Assembly: GCF_000721935.1 (NCBI RefSeq) | Contig: NZ_KL585448.1 | Span: forward strand, 7,510-14,640 | From: Streptomyces sp. NRRL WC-3549 | GTDB taxonomy: Bacteria; Actinomycetota; Actinomycetes; Streptomycetales; Streptomycetaceae | Direction of reading: 5' to 3' | DNA: 7,131 nt | Shown: one piece after another, positions 1 through 7,131 of the stretch | Numbering within the stretch: position 1 is the first letter of the stretch | Layout: each line of letters opens with the position of its first letter | Made by a program: the position numbers and the translations under genes | The notes under the pieces: generated by a model | The model's database searches: none | What the model saw: the letters and a program-made list of their open reading frames with translations, nothing else | What the model was told of the DNA's origin: nothing

Positions 1-196
1 GCCCGGTCATGGTGTTGAGCCGGTTGCGCAGCTCCACAGCCGTGAGCGAGTCGAAGCCGGTCTCGAGGAAGCCCCGGGTGACGACGATGGCCGCAGCGGA
101 ACTGTGGCCCAGTACGTCGGCCATCGCGGTGCGCAGCATGTCGAGCAGGATGCCGGTGCGTTCCGCTCCTCCCGCCGCGGTGAGGCGCTCCTTGAG
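1..196 (-). other. Acyl carrier protein domain, second module (partial at window edge)
   Basis: Begins after the KR-ACP linker, around L-K-E-R-L at 196. The G-F-D-S-L motif is at 58-44 with the phosphopantetheine Ser at 49-47, followed by [10 protein letters not shown]. The sequence leaves the window shortly after this, so the end of the ACP and whatever follows (another KS, a thioesterase or a docking domain) cannot be seen. Confidence 0.9.
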
Positions 197-2098
197 CGCG
201 GTGGCGTTCTCGGCCGTCCGGCCGCTCTTCTCCGCCGTCCGCCTCGCGGGCAGGCGGATCAGACCACGCAGCAGCGGAGGCATCGCGTCGGCTCGGATCT
301 GCGCGGTGTCGGTGCTCAGCCTGGCCGGCATGAGGGTCGGCCGGCCGGTCGTGCGGGCGAGGTCGAACAGGGCGATGCCCTGTTCCTGCGACAGTGGTAC
401 GAGTCCTGACCGGGCCATGCGGGCGATGTCGGCGGCGTCCATCCGGCCGGCCATGCCGCTTTCGGCCCACGGCCCCCAGGCCAGGGCTGTCGCCGGCAGG
501 CCGCGCGCGTGCCGGTGCTGGGCGAGGCCGTCCAGGAAGGCGTTCGCAGCGGCGTAGTTGGCCTGTCCAGGGCCGCCGAAGGTGCCTGCGGCGGAGGAGA
601 AGAGGATGAATTCCGCGAGGTCCGACGCCTCGGTCAACTCGTGCAGGTTCCAGGCGGCGTCCACCTTGGGCCGCAGTACGGCCGCGAGCCGCTGCGGGGT
701 CAGGGACGCCACGACCCCGTCGTCCACCACTCCGGCTGCATGGACGACCGAGGTCAGGGGGTGCGCTGCGGGGATGCCGCCGAGGACGCCCGCCAGGGCC
801 TCCCGGTCGGCGGTGTCGCAGGCCGCGAAAGCGACGTTCACGCCCGCTTCCGTGAGCTCCGCGGCCAGTTCCCCGGCGCCCGGCGCGGCCGCACCACGGC
901 GGCCGACCAGCAGCATGTGGCGCGCACCGCGCTCGGCGAGACGGCGCGCCACGAGACCGCCCAGCACTCCGCCGGCTCCGGTGACCAGGACCGTTCCGTC
1001 CGGGTCGACGTCGCCGGTTGTGGTGGGCTCGGTGGCCTCCACCCTGTTCAGACCTGGGATGTGGACCTGCCCGTTCCTCAAAGCCAGTTGGGGCTCTCCG
1101 GTGGCCACGGCGGTGGCGAGGTTGCGGGCCGACAGGGCGGTGTCGTCGAGGTCGGCCAGGACGAACCTGCCGGGTGCCTCCGACTGTACGGAGCGCAGCA
1201 TGCCCCAGACCGCGGTCTGTGCGAGATCCGGTACGTCCTCGCCGTCGAGGGAGACCGCTCCACGTGTCGCGACGACCATCAGGACGTCGGTGAACCGCTC
1301 GTCGCCCAGCCAGTTCCGGACGGTGGCGAGGACCTCCGCCGTACGGTCGTGGGTGCGCTGCACGGTCGGTTCGGCCGCCGTCCGCGGCGCGAGGGACACC
1401 AGCACGGCCGGCGGCAGGAGCGCGGCTGCGAGGTCGTCCGTCCCGGGGAAGACGTCGATGCCGACCCCCGCCTCGGCGAGCCCGAGGTGGTCCGCCCCGA
1501 GCACCGCCCAACGGGCGTCCGGGAGCTCCAGGGAGAGGGGCGCGGCCGACCAGCCGAGGTGGAACAGCGAGTCGTGGTGCGTGGCCCGCCGTGCCCCGTC
1601 GAGCTGTGCGGTCGTGACGGTGCGCAGGACCAGGGACTCGATCGCGGCGACCGGTTCGCCGGACGGTCCGGCGAGGGTCAGCGAGACGCCGTCGGTGTCC
1701 TTGGGGGTGATCCGCACGCGCAGGGCATCGGCGCCGGCCGCGTACAGCGTCACGCCGTTCCAGGCGAACGGGAGGCGGTTGCGGCCCACGCTCTCGTCGT
1801 CGGTGGAGTCGTGCGACGTACTGAGCCCCATGGCGTGCAGGGCCGAGTCGAGGAGGGCCGGATGCAGACCGAACCGGCCGGCCCCGGGCTCCGTCGCCTC
1901 GGGCAGTGCCACCTCGGCGAAGACCTCGTCGCCGTGCCGCCATGCGGAGCGCAGGCCCTGGAAGACAGGCCCGTAGGCGTACCCGATCGACGTGAGGTGG
2001 TCGTAGAGACCCTCGACCGGTACGGCGACGGCGCCTTCGGGGGGCCAGACGGCGAGGTCGGCCGGCAGGTCAAGGTTCTCGGCAGCCGACAGGGAGCC
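1..2098 (-). CDS. Modular type I polyketide synthase, downstream part (rest of DH-KR-ACP) in a shifted frame; 3' end outside window
   Basis: Continuation of the same megasynthase in a different minus frame, open for 699 codons from 2098 to the window edge. It opens with G-S-L-S-A-A-E, which normally follows the conserved W-x-x-H-A of DH domains. Next come the DH Y-G-P-V-F-Q-G motif, the HPALLD motif with the second catalytic Asp (1849-1847), a complete KR (1567-440) and an ACP with its phosphopantetheine Ser at 49-47. The 5' limit given is where homology resumes, not a start codon. In-frame candidates are GTG at 2125-2123, which a gene caller might pick and which would overlap the upstream part by 56 bases, and ATG at 1831-1829, inside the DH. 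All catalytic residues seen are intact and there is no further break, so this looks like the genuine C-terminal part of one original protein rather than a separate subunit. Confidence 0.9.
15..58 (-). repeat. Inter-module direct repeat, copy in the second-module ACP
   Basis: This 44-base stretch matches 5221-5264 with four mismatches by my hand alignment. Both copies encode the ACP core around the phosphopantetheine Ser (G-F-D-S-L-T-A-V-E, then R-N-R-L-N). The offset of 5206 bases is not a multiple of three, which independently confirms that the frame changes between the two modules. Such repeats are common among modules of one PKS and reflect duplication or gene conversion plus strong selection on the motif. 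Confidence 0.75.
440..1567 (-). other. Ketoreductase domain, second module, predicted B1 type
   Basis: NADPH-dependent reduction of the beta-keto group before dehydration. The structural subdomain starts at L-F-H-L-G-W (1567). The NADPH motif T-G-A-G-G-V-L-G starts at 982. Catalytic residues are Lys 667-665, Ser 595-593, Tyr 556-554 and Asn 544-542. V-D-D at 727-719 replaces the usual L-D-D but keeps the key Asp pair of B types. There is no Trp eight before the Tyr (it is Phe), Pro and Asn sit five and one before it, and the third residue after it is Ala rather than Pro. This is the B1 fingerprint, giving a D-hydroxyl, the substrate that DH domains normally convert to a trans double bond. Confidence 0.85.
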
Positions 2099-2429
2099 AC
2101 GCGGCTTCGGGGCCGCCGAGGCCACGCGAGTGGATCTCCAGCGTCCGGCGGCCGGACGCGTCGGCCGGTCCCACCCAAAGCTGGAGGGCGACGGCTCCCT
2201 CGTCGGGCAGGACGAGCGGGGCCTCGATGACGAGTTCGTCGACGTGGCCGCAGCCGACTTCGTCGCCGGCCTTGACGGCCAGTTCGACGAAAGCGGTACC
2301 CGGCACCAGCACGGTGCCCAGGACGGTGTGGTCGGCGAGCCAGGGGTGGCTGTCCAGCGCGAGACGGCCGGTGAACAGGTAGGCGTCGCTGTGACCGATC
2401 TGTACCGCCGCACCCAGCAGGGGGTGGTC
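1630..2429 (-). other. Dehydratase domain, second module, broken by a frameshift
   Basis: Removes water from the beta-hydroxyacyl-ACP made by the neighbouring KR. The first half carries the catalytic His in H-x-x-x-G-x-x-x-x-P (His codon 2330-2328). The second half, in another frame, carries Y-G-P-V-F-Q-G and H-P-A-L-L-D with the catalytic Asp at 1849-1847. Both catalytic residues are thus encoded, but the frame breaks between them at about 2098 and the conserved W-x-x-H-A-x-G segment is shortened. If the sequence is correct, no intact DH is made from a single uninterrupted reading. If it is an assembly error, the DH would be expected to work. Domain limits are approximate. Confidence 0.88.
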
Positions 2430-5400
2430 GGCGGGGTCGAGGCCTGCCGAGCGTACGTCCCCTGCCGCGCCGTCGCCCCGGAGCCAGTAGTTGCGGTGCT
2501 GGAAGGCGTAGGTGGGCAGAGTGATGTTCCGGGCTTCGCTGCCTGCGAAGTACCGCGGCCAGTCGACGGACGCGCCGCGTACGTGGAGTGCGGCGAGGGC
2601 GTTCAGCAGGGTCCGGGGCTCGGGGCGGTCGGCACGCAGCGCCGGTACGAAGACCGCGTCCCCGTCGGTGGCACAGTCCTGGGCCATCGCGGAGAGCACA
2701 CCGTCGGGGCCCAGCTCCAGGTAGGCCGTCACCCCCTGTTCCTGGAGGGTGCGTACGCCGTCCAGGAAGCGGACCGTCCCCCTCACGTGGCGCACCCAGT
2801 ACTCGGGGTCCGTGATCTCTTCGGCGCTCAGCACGGTCCCGGTCACGTCGGAGACGACCGCGAGGGTGGGTTCGTGGAACGTGAGGCCTTCGGCGACCGT
2901 ACGGAACTCCCCGAGCACGGCGTCCATGTGCGGGGAGTGGAAGGCGTGGCTGACGCGCAGGCGCTTCGTCTTGCGGCCCTGGGCCTCGAAGTGCTCGGCG
3001 ATCTCCAGTACGCCGGCTTCGTCGCCCGAGACGACCGTCGACCGGGGCCCGTTGAGCGCGGCGATCGCGACACCGTCGGTGAGCAGCGGCAGGACCTCGC
3101 CCTCCGCCGCCTGGAGCGAGACCATCGCGCCCCCTGTGGGCAGCCCGTCCATGAGCCGGCCCCGTGCCGCGACGAGCGTCGCCGCGTCCTCCAGCGAGAG
3201 CACTCCCGCCACGTGGGCGGCGGACAGCTCGCCGACCGAGTGTCCGAGCAGGTAGTCGGGTTCGACGCCCCACGAGGACATGAGCCGGTAGAGCGCCACT
3301 TCGAGCGCGAACAGTCCTGACTGGGTGTACAGCGTCCGGTCCAGCAGTTCACCGCCGTCGAACACCACGTCGCGGACGGGCAGGTCGAGGTGGCGGTCCA
3401 GCTGCGCGCAGACCGCGTCGAAGGCATCCGCGAACGTGGGATGCGCGTCGTACAGTTCGCGTCCCATTCCGGACCGCTGCGACCCCTGGCCGGAGAACAG
3501 CACCGCTGTCCTGCCGCGCGTCTCCGTCCCCCGTACGAGTCCGGGGGCGGTGCCGGTGACGGCGAGGGCGGTGAGCCCGTCGAGGAAGGCCTCCCTGTCG
3601 TCGGCGACGATCACCGCACGCCGTTCGTGCACGGAACGGGCGGTCGCCAGCGTGTGCGCGACGTCCAGGAGGTCGAGGTCCGGGTCGGCGAGTACCGCGT
3701 CGCGCAGCTGTGCCGCCTGGGCGCTCAGTGCCGCCTCGTCGCGTGCGGACACGGTCCAAGGCAGCGGTCCGTCGACGACGGGCGTGCGGGGTGCGGCGGC
3801 CGGCTCCGGTGCCTGCTCCAGGATGACGTGCGCGTTCGTACCGCTGACACCGAAGGAAGAGACGCCGCACCTGCGGGGGTGCCCGGTCTCCGGCCAGTCC
3901 CGCCGCTCTGTGAGCAGCTCCACGGCACCGGAGGACCAGTCGACGTGGGTGGACGGCTCGTCGACGTGCAGTGTCTGCGGCAGCACCCCGTGGCGCAGGG
4001 CCATCACCATCTTGATGATTCCTGCGACTCCGGCGGCGGCCTGGGTGTGGCCGATGTTGGACTTCAGGGAGCCGAGCAGCAGGGGCCGGTCAGCCGGGCG
4101 GTCCTGTCCGTACGTCGACAGCACGGCCTGCGCCTCTATGGGGTCGCCGAGTGTCGTGCCCGTGCCGTGCGCCTCCACGGCGTCGATCCGGTCGGCTGTC
4201 AGACCGGCGTTGGCGAGTGCCTGCCGGATGACGCGTCGCTGTGCGGGGCCGTTGGGGGCGCTGAGGCCGTTGCTCGCACCGTCCTGGTTGATGGCACTGC
4301 CCCTGACGACTGCCAGGATCCGGTGGCCGTTGCGTTCGGCGTCGGACCGGCGCTCCAGCAGCAGGATGCCGACGCCTTCGCCCCAGCCTGTGCCGTCCGC
4401 CGCCTCGGCGAACGCCTTGCAGCGGCCGCTGGAGGACAGTCCGCCCTGCCTGCTGAACTCGGCGAACACGGCCGGGGTGGCCATCACCGCGGCGCCGCCC
4501 ACCAGGGCCATCGAGCACTCGCCCTGGCCGAGGGACTGCGCGGCGAGGTGCAGGGCCACCATGGAGGACGAACACGCGGTGTCGATGGTGACGGCGGGGC
4601 CCTCGAGCCCGAGCGAGTACGCGATCCGGCCGGAGAGGACCGCGGTGGCGGTCCCCGTCAGCAGATAGCCCTCGACGCCCTCCGGCGGCTGGTGGACATC
4701 GCTGGCGTATCCCTGCGAGGAGGCGCCGACGAAGACACCGGTGCGGGTCCCCCGCGCGGACGCCGGTGCGATACCGGCGCGTTCGAACGCCTCCCACGAC
4801 GTCTCCAGCAGCAGTCGCTGCTGCGGGTCCATGGCCAGTGCCTCACGCGGCGATATGCCGAAGAAGTCGGCGTCGAACCCGCCGGCCCCGTGGAGGAAAC
4901 CACCGGCGGGCGTGAACGCCGGAGCGCTTCCGTCGTCGGCACCACGCCCCCAGCCCCGGTCGACGGGGAAACCCGAGATCGCGTCGGTACCGGTGACCGC
5001 GAGGTCCCAGAGCTGTTCCGGCGTCCGGACGTCCCCGGGGAAGCGGCAGCCCATACCCACGATCACGATGGGGTCGTCGTCGAGGACGGTGACGGCAGGG
5101 GAACCGGTGACCGACTCGTCGCCCTGGCCGGAGGACTCGGCGAGGAGGTGCCCGGCCAGTGCTCCCGCGGTCGGGTAGTCGAAGACCACGGTGGTGGGCA
5201 GCCGCAGTCCGGTGGCACCGTTGAGCCGGTTGCGCACCTCCACGGCGGTCAGCGAGTCGAAGCCCAGCTCGCGGAACGCGCGGTTGGCGTCCACCGCCGC
5301 CGCGTCGGTGAAGCCGAGCACGGAAGCGGCCTCGCCCCGCACCAACTCCATTACGAAGGCAGGGCGTTCGTTCTCCGGCAGCTCGGCGAGACGCTGCTGG

Positions 5401-7131
5401 AACGCGGAGAGATCGCCCATTCCCGCAGCCTCGGTCTCGGCCGCCTCCGCCAGCACACGGCGTACCTCCGGCAGGTTCTCCAGGAGAGGGCTGGGCCGGG
5501 TCACGGTGAACGTGGGCGCGAACCGCTCCCACCGCACGTCCGCCACGGTCAGCATCGTCTCGCCGGAGGCCACCGCTTCCTGCATCGCGTCGATGGCCAG
5601 CTGCGGGTCCATCGCCGGCAGACCGCGCCTGTTCAGGATCTCCTCCGCCGATCCCCTGGCCATACCGCCGCCGCCCCAGGCACCCCACGACATCGCGGTG
5701 GCCGCCAGCCCGGCGGCCTTCCGCTGCTGGGCGAGGGCGTCGAGGTAGGCGTTGGCCGCGCCGTACGCGCCCTGGCCGCCACTGCCCCAGACGCCGGAGA
5801 TCGAGGAGAACAGGATGAACGCGTCGAGCTGCTCGTCGCCGAAGACCTCGTGCAGGTGGGCCGCGCCGAGGACCTTCGCTTGGAGCACAGCGGCGTATTC
5901 GGCGGGGCTCGTCTCGGTGATGACGCTGAGCTGGCCGACACCCGCGGCGTGCACGACGGCCGTGACCCGGTCACCCGCATCGCGCAGCGCACGCACCGTC
6001 GCGGCGAGCGCGTCACGGTCGGCGACGTCGCACGCGGCAAGTGTCACCCGGGCGCCCAGGGCCGTCAGTTCTTCCTTCAGGTCCGGCGCGCCGGGAGCGT
6101 CGGCACCTCGGCGGCTGGTGAGTACGACGTGCTCGGCACCCTCACCGATGAGCCTGCGGGCGATGAACGAACCGAGGGCGCCGGTACCACCAGTGATCAG
6201 TACGGTGCCCTGCGGGGTCCACTTCTTCCCTGCCGTGCCCGGAGCCGAGCGGCCGCGTTGCAGTCGGCGGCCGAAGGCGCCCGACGCCCGTACCGCGACC
6301 TGGTCCTCGGCGTCGCCGGTCAGTACGCCACAGATGCGGGTCCAGGCGCGGTCGTCCAGGATTGCAGGCAGGTCGATGAGACCGCCCCACCGGTCGGGGT
6401 GCTCCAGCGCGACCACTCGGCCGAAGCCCCAGTGCATCGCCTGGCCTGTGTGGACCGTGCCGTCGGAGCGGCCGACGGAGACCGCGCTTCGGGTGAGGCA
6501 CCACAGGGGGGCGGACCGGCCCGCGTCACCGAGTGCCTTGACGAGTTCGACGTCGGCGGCGAGTCCCGCCGGGATCACCGGGTGCTCCGGGTCGGGCCCC
6601 GCGAGAATCGACAGCAGGGAGACGATCCCGGACGGATCGGGCACGCCGGCCAGCTGCGCGGCAAGCGACTCGCGGTCCGCTCCTGCCGGAACGGTGAACA
6701 CCGAGACGTCGGCACCGTGGCGTGTCAGTCCGCCCACGGTCTCGTGCACGGTCTCGTTGCCGGCATCTGACTCAGGTACGACGAGCAGCCAGGTCCCGGA
6801 CAGGGAAGCGGTCGGCAGGGCGGTCAGCGGCTGCCAGGTCACCCGGTAGCGCCAAGAATCCACGGTCGACTCGTCCCGTTGCCGGCGTCGCCAGGAGGAC
6901 ATGGCCGGCAGCACCGTGCCCAGCGCTGAGCGCGAGGCGCCGTCCAGCTCCAGATCGGCCGCCAGTGCATCCGCGTCGCCGCGTTCGACGACGTCCCAGA
7001 ACCGGGCGTCCAGCGGATCGCCTTCGCGGGACGAGACGGAGGCCGTCTGCGCTTCGGGCCAGAACTTCTGATGCTGGAAGGGGTACGTCGGCAGGTCGAC
7101 GTGCTGAGCTCCGGAGCCGGCGAACAGGGCC
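2070..7131 (-). CDS. Modular type I polyketide synthase, upstream part (linker-KR-ACP-KS-AT-partial DH); 5' end outside window, ends at a frameshift
   Basis: Cytosolic megasynthase segment extending a polyketide chain with acyl-CoA units. The frame is open from the window edge (first full codon 7130-7128) for 1686 codons to a TGA at 2072-2070. An internal ATG at 6914 is not the true start, because the 72 codons before it read as a post-AT linker and KR dimerization element. Domain order: post-AT linker, KR (6860-5670), ACP (5357-5139), KS (5081-3813), AT (3506-2559), first half of DH (from 2429). ACP and KS are joined by a linker of roughly 20 residues, so both modules share one polypeptide. 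The TGA falls inside the DH, and recognisable DH sequence resumes in another frame at 2098, so the last nine residues (from 2096 down) are out-of-frame and not native. I noticed no in-frame TTA codon by eye. Modular PKS identity is certain; the product is unknown. An annotator might call 1-7131 one frameshifted pseudogene. Confidence 0.95.
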   Translation of the reverse strand, partial: ALFAGSGAQHVDLPTYPFQHQKFWPEAQTASVSSREGDPLDARFWDVVERGDADALAADLELDGASRSALGTVLPAMSSWRRRQRDESTVDSWRYRVTWQPLTALPTASLSGTWLLVVPESDAGNETVHETVGGLTRHGADVSVFTVPAGADRESLAAQLAGVPDPSGIVSLLSILAGPDPEHPVIPAGLAADVELVKALGDAGRSAPLWCLTRSAVSVGRSDGTVHTGQAMHWGFGRVVALEHPDRWGGLIDLPAILDDRAWTRICGVLTGDAEDQVAVRASGAFGRRLQRGRSAPGTAGKKWTPQGTVLITGGTGALGSFIARRLIGEGAEHVVLTSRRGADAPGAPDLKEELTALGARVTLAACDVADRDALAATVRALRDAGDRVTAVVHAAGVGQLSVITETSPAEYAAVLQAKVLGAAHLHEVFGDEQLDAFILFSSISGVWGSGGQGAYGAANAYLDALAQQRKAAGLAATAMSWGAWGGGGMARGSAEEILNRRGLPAMDPQLAIDAMQEAVASGETMLTVADVRWERFAPTFTVTRPSPLLENLPEVRRVLAEAAETEAAGMGDLSAFQQRLAELPENERPAFVMELVRGEAASVLGFTDAAAVDANRAFRELGFDSLTAVEVRNRLNGATGLRLPTTVVFDYPTAGALAGHLLAESSGQGDESVTGSPAVTVLDDDPIVIVGMGCRFPGDVRTPEQLWDLAVTGTDAISGFPVDRGWGRGADDGSAPAFTPAGGFLHGAGGFDADFFGISPREALAMDPQQRLLLETSWEAFERAGIAPASARGTRTGVFVGASSQGYASDVHQPPEGVEGYLLTGTATAVLSGRIAYSLGLEGPAVTIDTACSSSMVALHLAAQSLGQGECSMALVGGAAVMATPAVFAEFSRQGGLSSSGRCKAFAEAADGTGWGEGVGILLLERRSDAERNGHRILAVVRGSAINQDGASNGLSAPNGPAQRRVIRQALANAGLTADRIDAVEAHGTGTTLGDPIEAQAVLSTYGQDRPADRPLLLGSLKSNIGHTQAAAGVAGIIKMVMALRHGVLPQTLHVDEPSTHVDWSSGAVELLTERRDWPETGHPRRCGVSSFGVSGTNAHVILEQAPEPAAAPRTPVVDGPLPWTVSARDEAALSAQAAQLRDAVLADPDLDLLDVAHTLATARSVHERRAVIVADDREAFLDGLTALAVTGTAPGLVRGTETRGRTAVLFSGQGSQRSGMGRELYDAHPTFADAFDAVCAQLDRHLDLPVRDVVFDGGELLDRTLYTQSGLFALEVALYRLMSSWGVEPDYLLGHSVGELSAAHVAGVLSLEDAATLVAARGRLMDGLPTGGAMVSLQAAEGEVLPLLTDGVAIAALNGPRSTVVSGDEAGVLEIAEHFEAQGRKTKRLRVSHAFHSPHMDAVLGEFRTVAEGLTFHEPTLAVVSDVTGTVLSAEEITDPEYWVRHVRGTVRFLDGVRTLQEQGVTAYLELGPDGVLSAMAQDCATDGDAVFVPALRADRPEPRTLLNALAALHVRGASVDWPRYFAGSEARNITLPTYAFQHRNYWLRGDGAAGDVRSAGLDPADHPLLGAAVQIGHSDAYLFTGRLALDSHPWLADHTVLGTVLVPGTAFVELAVKAGDEVGCGHVDELVIEAPLVLPDEGAVALQLWVGPADASGRRTLEIHSRGLGGPEAAWLPVGCREP
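2091..2112 (-). other. Frameshift / probable short deletion inside the DH domain
   Basis: Upstream of here the coding frame has codon starts at coordinates of remainder 2 modulo 3 (for example Trp at 2099-2097); downstream it has remainder 1 (Gly at 2098-2096). The Trp codon TGG and the Gly codon GGC overlap by two bases. DH domains normally have W-x-x-H-A-[S/T]-G-x-L here, but this sequence goes from E-A-A-W straight to G-S-L-S, so the x-x-H-A-x residues are absent from every frame. Restoring the frame needs a number of added bases equal to 2 modulo 3, or removal of one base. A C run at 2109-2112 is an alternative slip site, but a slip there would also leave W-x-x-H-A missing. Whether this is a real mutation or an assembly error cannot be told from the sequence alone. 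Confidence 0.85.
2559..3506 (-). other. Acyltransferase domain, second module, predicted malonyl-CoA specific
   Basis: Loads the extender unit onto the module's ACP. It shows the G-Q-G-S-Q start, the catalytic Ser in G-H-S-V-G-E (3245-3228) and the R-G-R-L-M motif with the conserved Arg. The specificity motif is H-A-F-H (2948-2937), the established signature for malonyl-CoA rather than the Y-A-S-H of methylmalonyl-CoA ATs; the Val in G-H-S-V-G-E agrees. The domain ends before the linker L-P-T-Y-A-F-Q (near 2519-2499). It should therefore add an unbranched two-carbon unit. Confidence 0.92.
3813..5081 (-). other. Ketosynthase domain, second module
   Basis: Performs decarboxylative Claisen condensation to lengthen the chain. 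It begins with D-P-I-V-I-V-G-M and ends at the G-T-N-A-H-V-I-L-E motif. The catalytic Cys is in D-T-A-C-S-S-S (codon TGT at 4574-4572). The two catalytic His are in E-A-H-G-T-G-T (4169-4167) and N-I-G-H-T-Q-A-A (4049-4047). Because Cys is present (not Gln or Ser) and both His are intact, this is an extending KS, not a loading KSQ or a non-elongating KS0. Length is normal for the family. Confidence 0.95.
5139..5357 (-). other. Acyl carrier protein domain, upstream module
   Basis: Carries the growing chain on a phosphopantetheine arm. It has the G-F-D-S-L motif, with the modifiable Ser at 5255-5253, followed by T-A-V-E-V-R-N-R-L and the F-D-Y-P-T motif typical of modular PKS ACPs. It is joined to the next KS by a short linker with no docking-domain character, so chain transfer to the KS is within one polypeptide. 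Confidence 0.92.
5221..5264 (-). repeat. Inter-module direct repeat, copy in the upstream-module ACP
   Basis: Partner of the repeat at 15-58, with four mismatches over 44 bases, covering the same ACP core. It lies wholly inside the coding frame of the upstream ACP. Confidence 0.75.
5670..6860 (-). other. Ketoreductase domain, upstream module, predicted A1 type
   Basis: Reduces the beta-ketoacyl-ACP with NADPH. The structural subdomain (starting D-S-W-R-Y-R-V-T-W) is followed by the catalytic Rossmann half from about 6212. The NADPH-binding motif T-G-G-T-G-A-L-G lies at 6194-6171. Catalytic residues are Lys 5876-5874, Ser 5804-5802, Tyr 5765-5763 and Asn 5753-5751, with the normal 13-residue Ser-Tyr spacing. 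The LDD fingerprint of B-type KRs is absent (the region reads A-A-G-V-G-Q-L). A Trp sits eight residues before the catalytic Tyr (5789-5787), the A-type marker, and the position three before the Tyr is Gln rather than the His of A2 types. By the established fingerprint rules this is A1, giving an L-configured hydroxyl without alpha-epimerisation. All core residues are present, so it is probably active. Confidence 0.85.
6861..7131 (-). other. Post-AT linker and KR dimerization element of the upstream module
   Basis: The first residues include V-D-L-P-T-Y-P-F-Q, the usual linker motif directly after an AT domain, so an AT (and its KS) lies just beyond the window. The following stretch, F-W-D-V-V-E-R-G-D then L-G-T-V-L-P and a W-R-R-R basic patch, matches the dimerization element that precedes the KR in modules lacking a DH. 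This supports a (KS-AT)-KR-ACP module. The AT substrate cannot be judged because its motifs are outside the window. Confidence 0.8.

Noticed and set aside
2070..2072. TGA at 2072-2070 as the natural end of a PKS subunit
   Set aside because: It falls in the middle of a DH domain, without a C-terminal docking domain, and the rest of the DH continues at once in another frame.
509..2230. Plus-strand ORFs of 573 codons (509-2230) and 472 codons (558-1976)
   Set aside because: They overlap each other and lie antisense to the DH-KR part of the PKS. The protein sequences are low-complexity in Arg, Gly, Ala and Ser and resemble no family I know.
1750..3273. Minus-strand ORF of 507 codons overlapping AT and DH
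   Set aside because: It is in the third minus frame, opens inside the AT and gives an Arg/Pro-rich translation. Neither the AT nor the second DH half is encoded in it; those lie in the other two minus frames.
4572..4574. Loading-type or inactive KS in the second module
   Set aside because: The active-site residue is Cys (TGT) and both catalytic His are present, so it is an ordinary extending KS.
3390..6770. Open reading frame of 1126 codons on the plus strand, opposite KR-ACP-KS-AT
   Set aside because: Its translation is rich in Arg, Gly, Val and Glu with no recognisable domain, and it lies exactly opposite a PKS with all catalytic motifs. In very GC-rich DNA the reverse frames lack stops by base composition alone.
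6900..6914. ATG at 6914-6912 as the true start of the PKS
   Set aside because: The same frame is open upstream to the window edge and encodes a post-AT linker and KR dimerization element in continuous homology with PKS modules, so the start is outside the window.

Overview
The window is one continuous stretch of a modular type I polyketide synthase (PKS), read on the minus strand, so biosynthetic order runs from high to low coordinates. The very high G+C content, the G/C-rich third codon positions and the cis-AT modular layout suggest an actinomycete, most likely Streptomyces or a relative. No species or named pathway can be assigned from the sequence. Both ends of the gene lie outside the window.

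Layout in protein order: (a) 7131-6861, the post-AT linker and dimerization element of a module whose KS and AT lie beyond the window; (b) 6860-5139, the KR and ACP of that module, which has no DH; (c) 5081-3813, KS; (d) 3506-2559, a malonyl-type AT; (e) 2429-1630, DH; (f) 1567-440, a second KR; (g) about 190-1, a second ACP running off the window. The second module is therefore KS-AT-DH-KR-ACP. On motifs, the first module should leave an L-configured (A1-type) beta-hydroxyl. The second should add a malonate unit, reduce it with a B1-type KR and dehydrate it to an alkene, expected trans.

The outstanding feature is a reading-frame break inside the DH. The upstream frame stops at 2070-2072. From 2098 downwards the homologous sequence (rest of DH, KR, ACP) continues in another frame and stays open for 699 codons to the window edge. 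The break falls where DH domains normally carry a W-x-x-H-A-x-G segment; here the W codon overlaps the Gly codon and the residues between are missing. A short deletion fits better than a one-base slip. Every catalytic motif I checked on both sides is intact, so the break is either recent or an assembly error.

There is no gene-free stretch, RNA gene, mobile element, CRISPR array, promoter or terminator that I can support. The long plus-strand ORFs are shadows of the PKS reading frame. I found no sign of a new kind of biological system.
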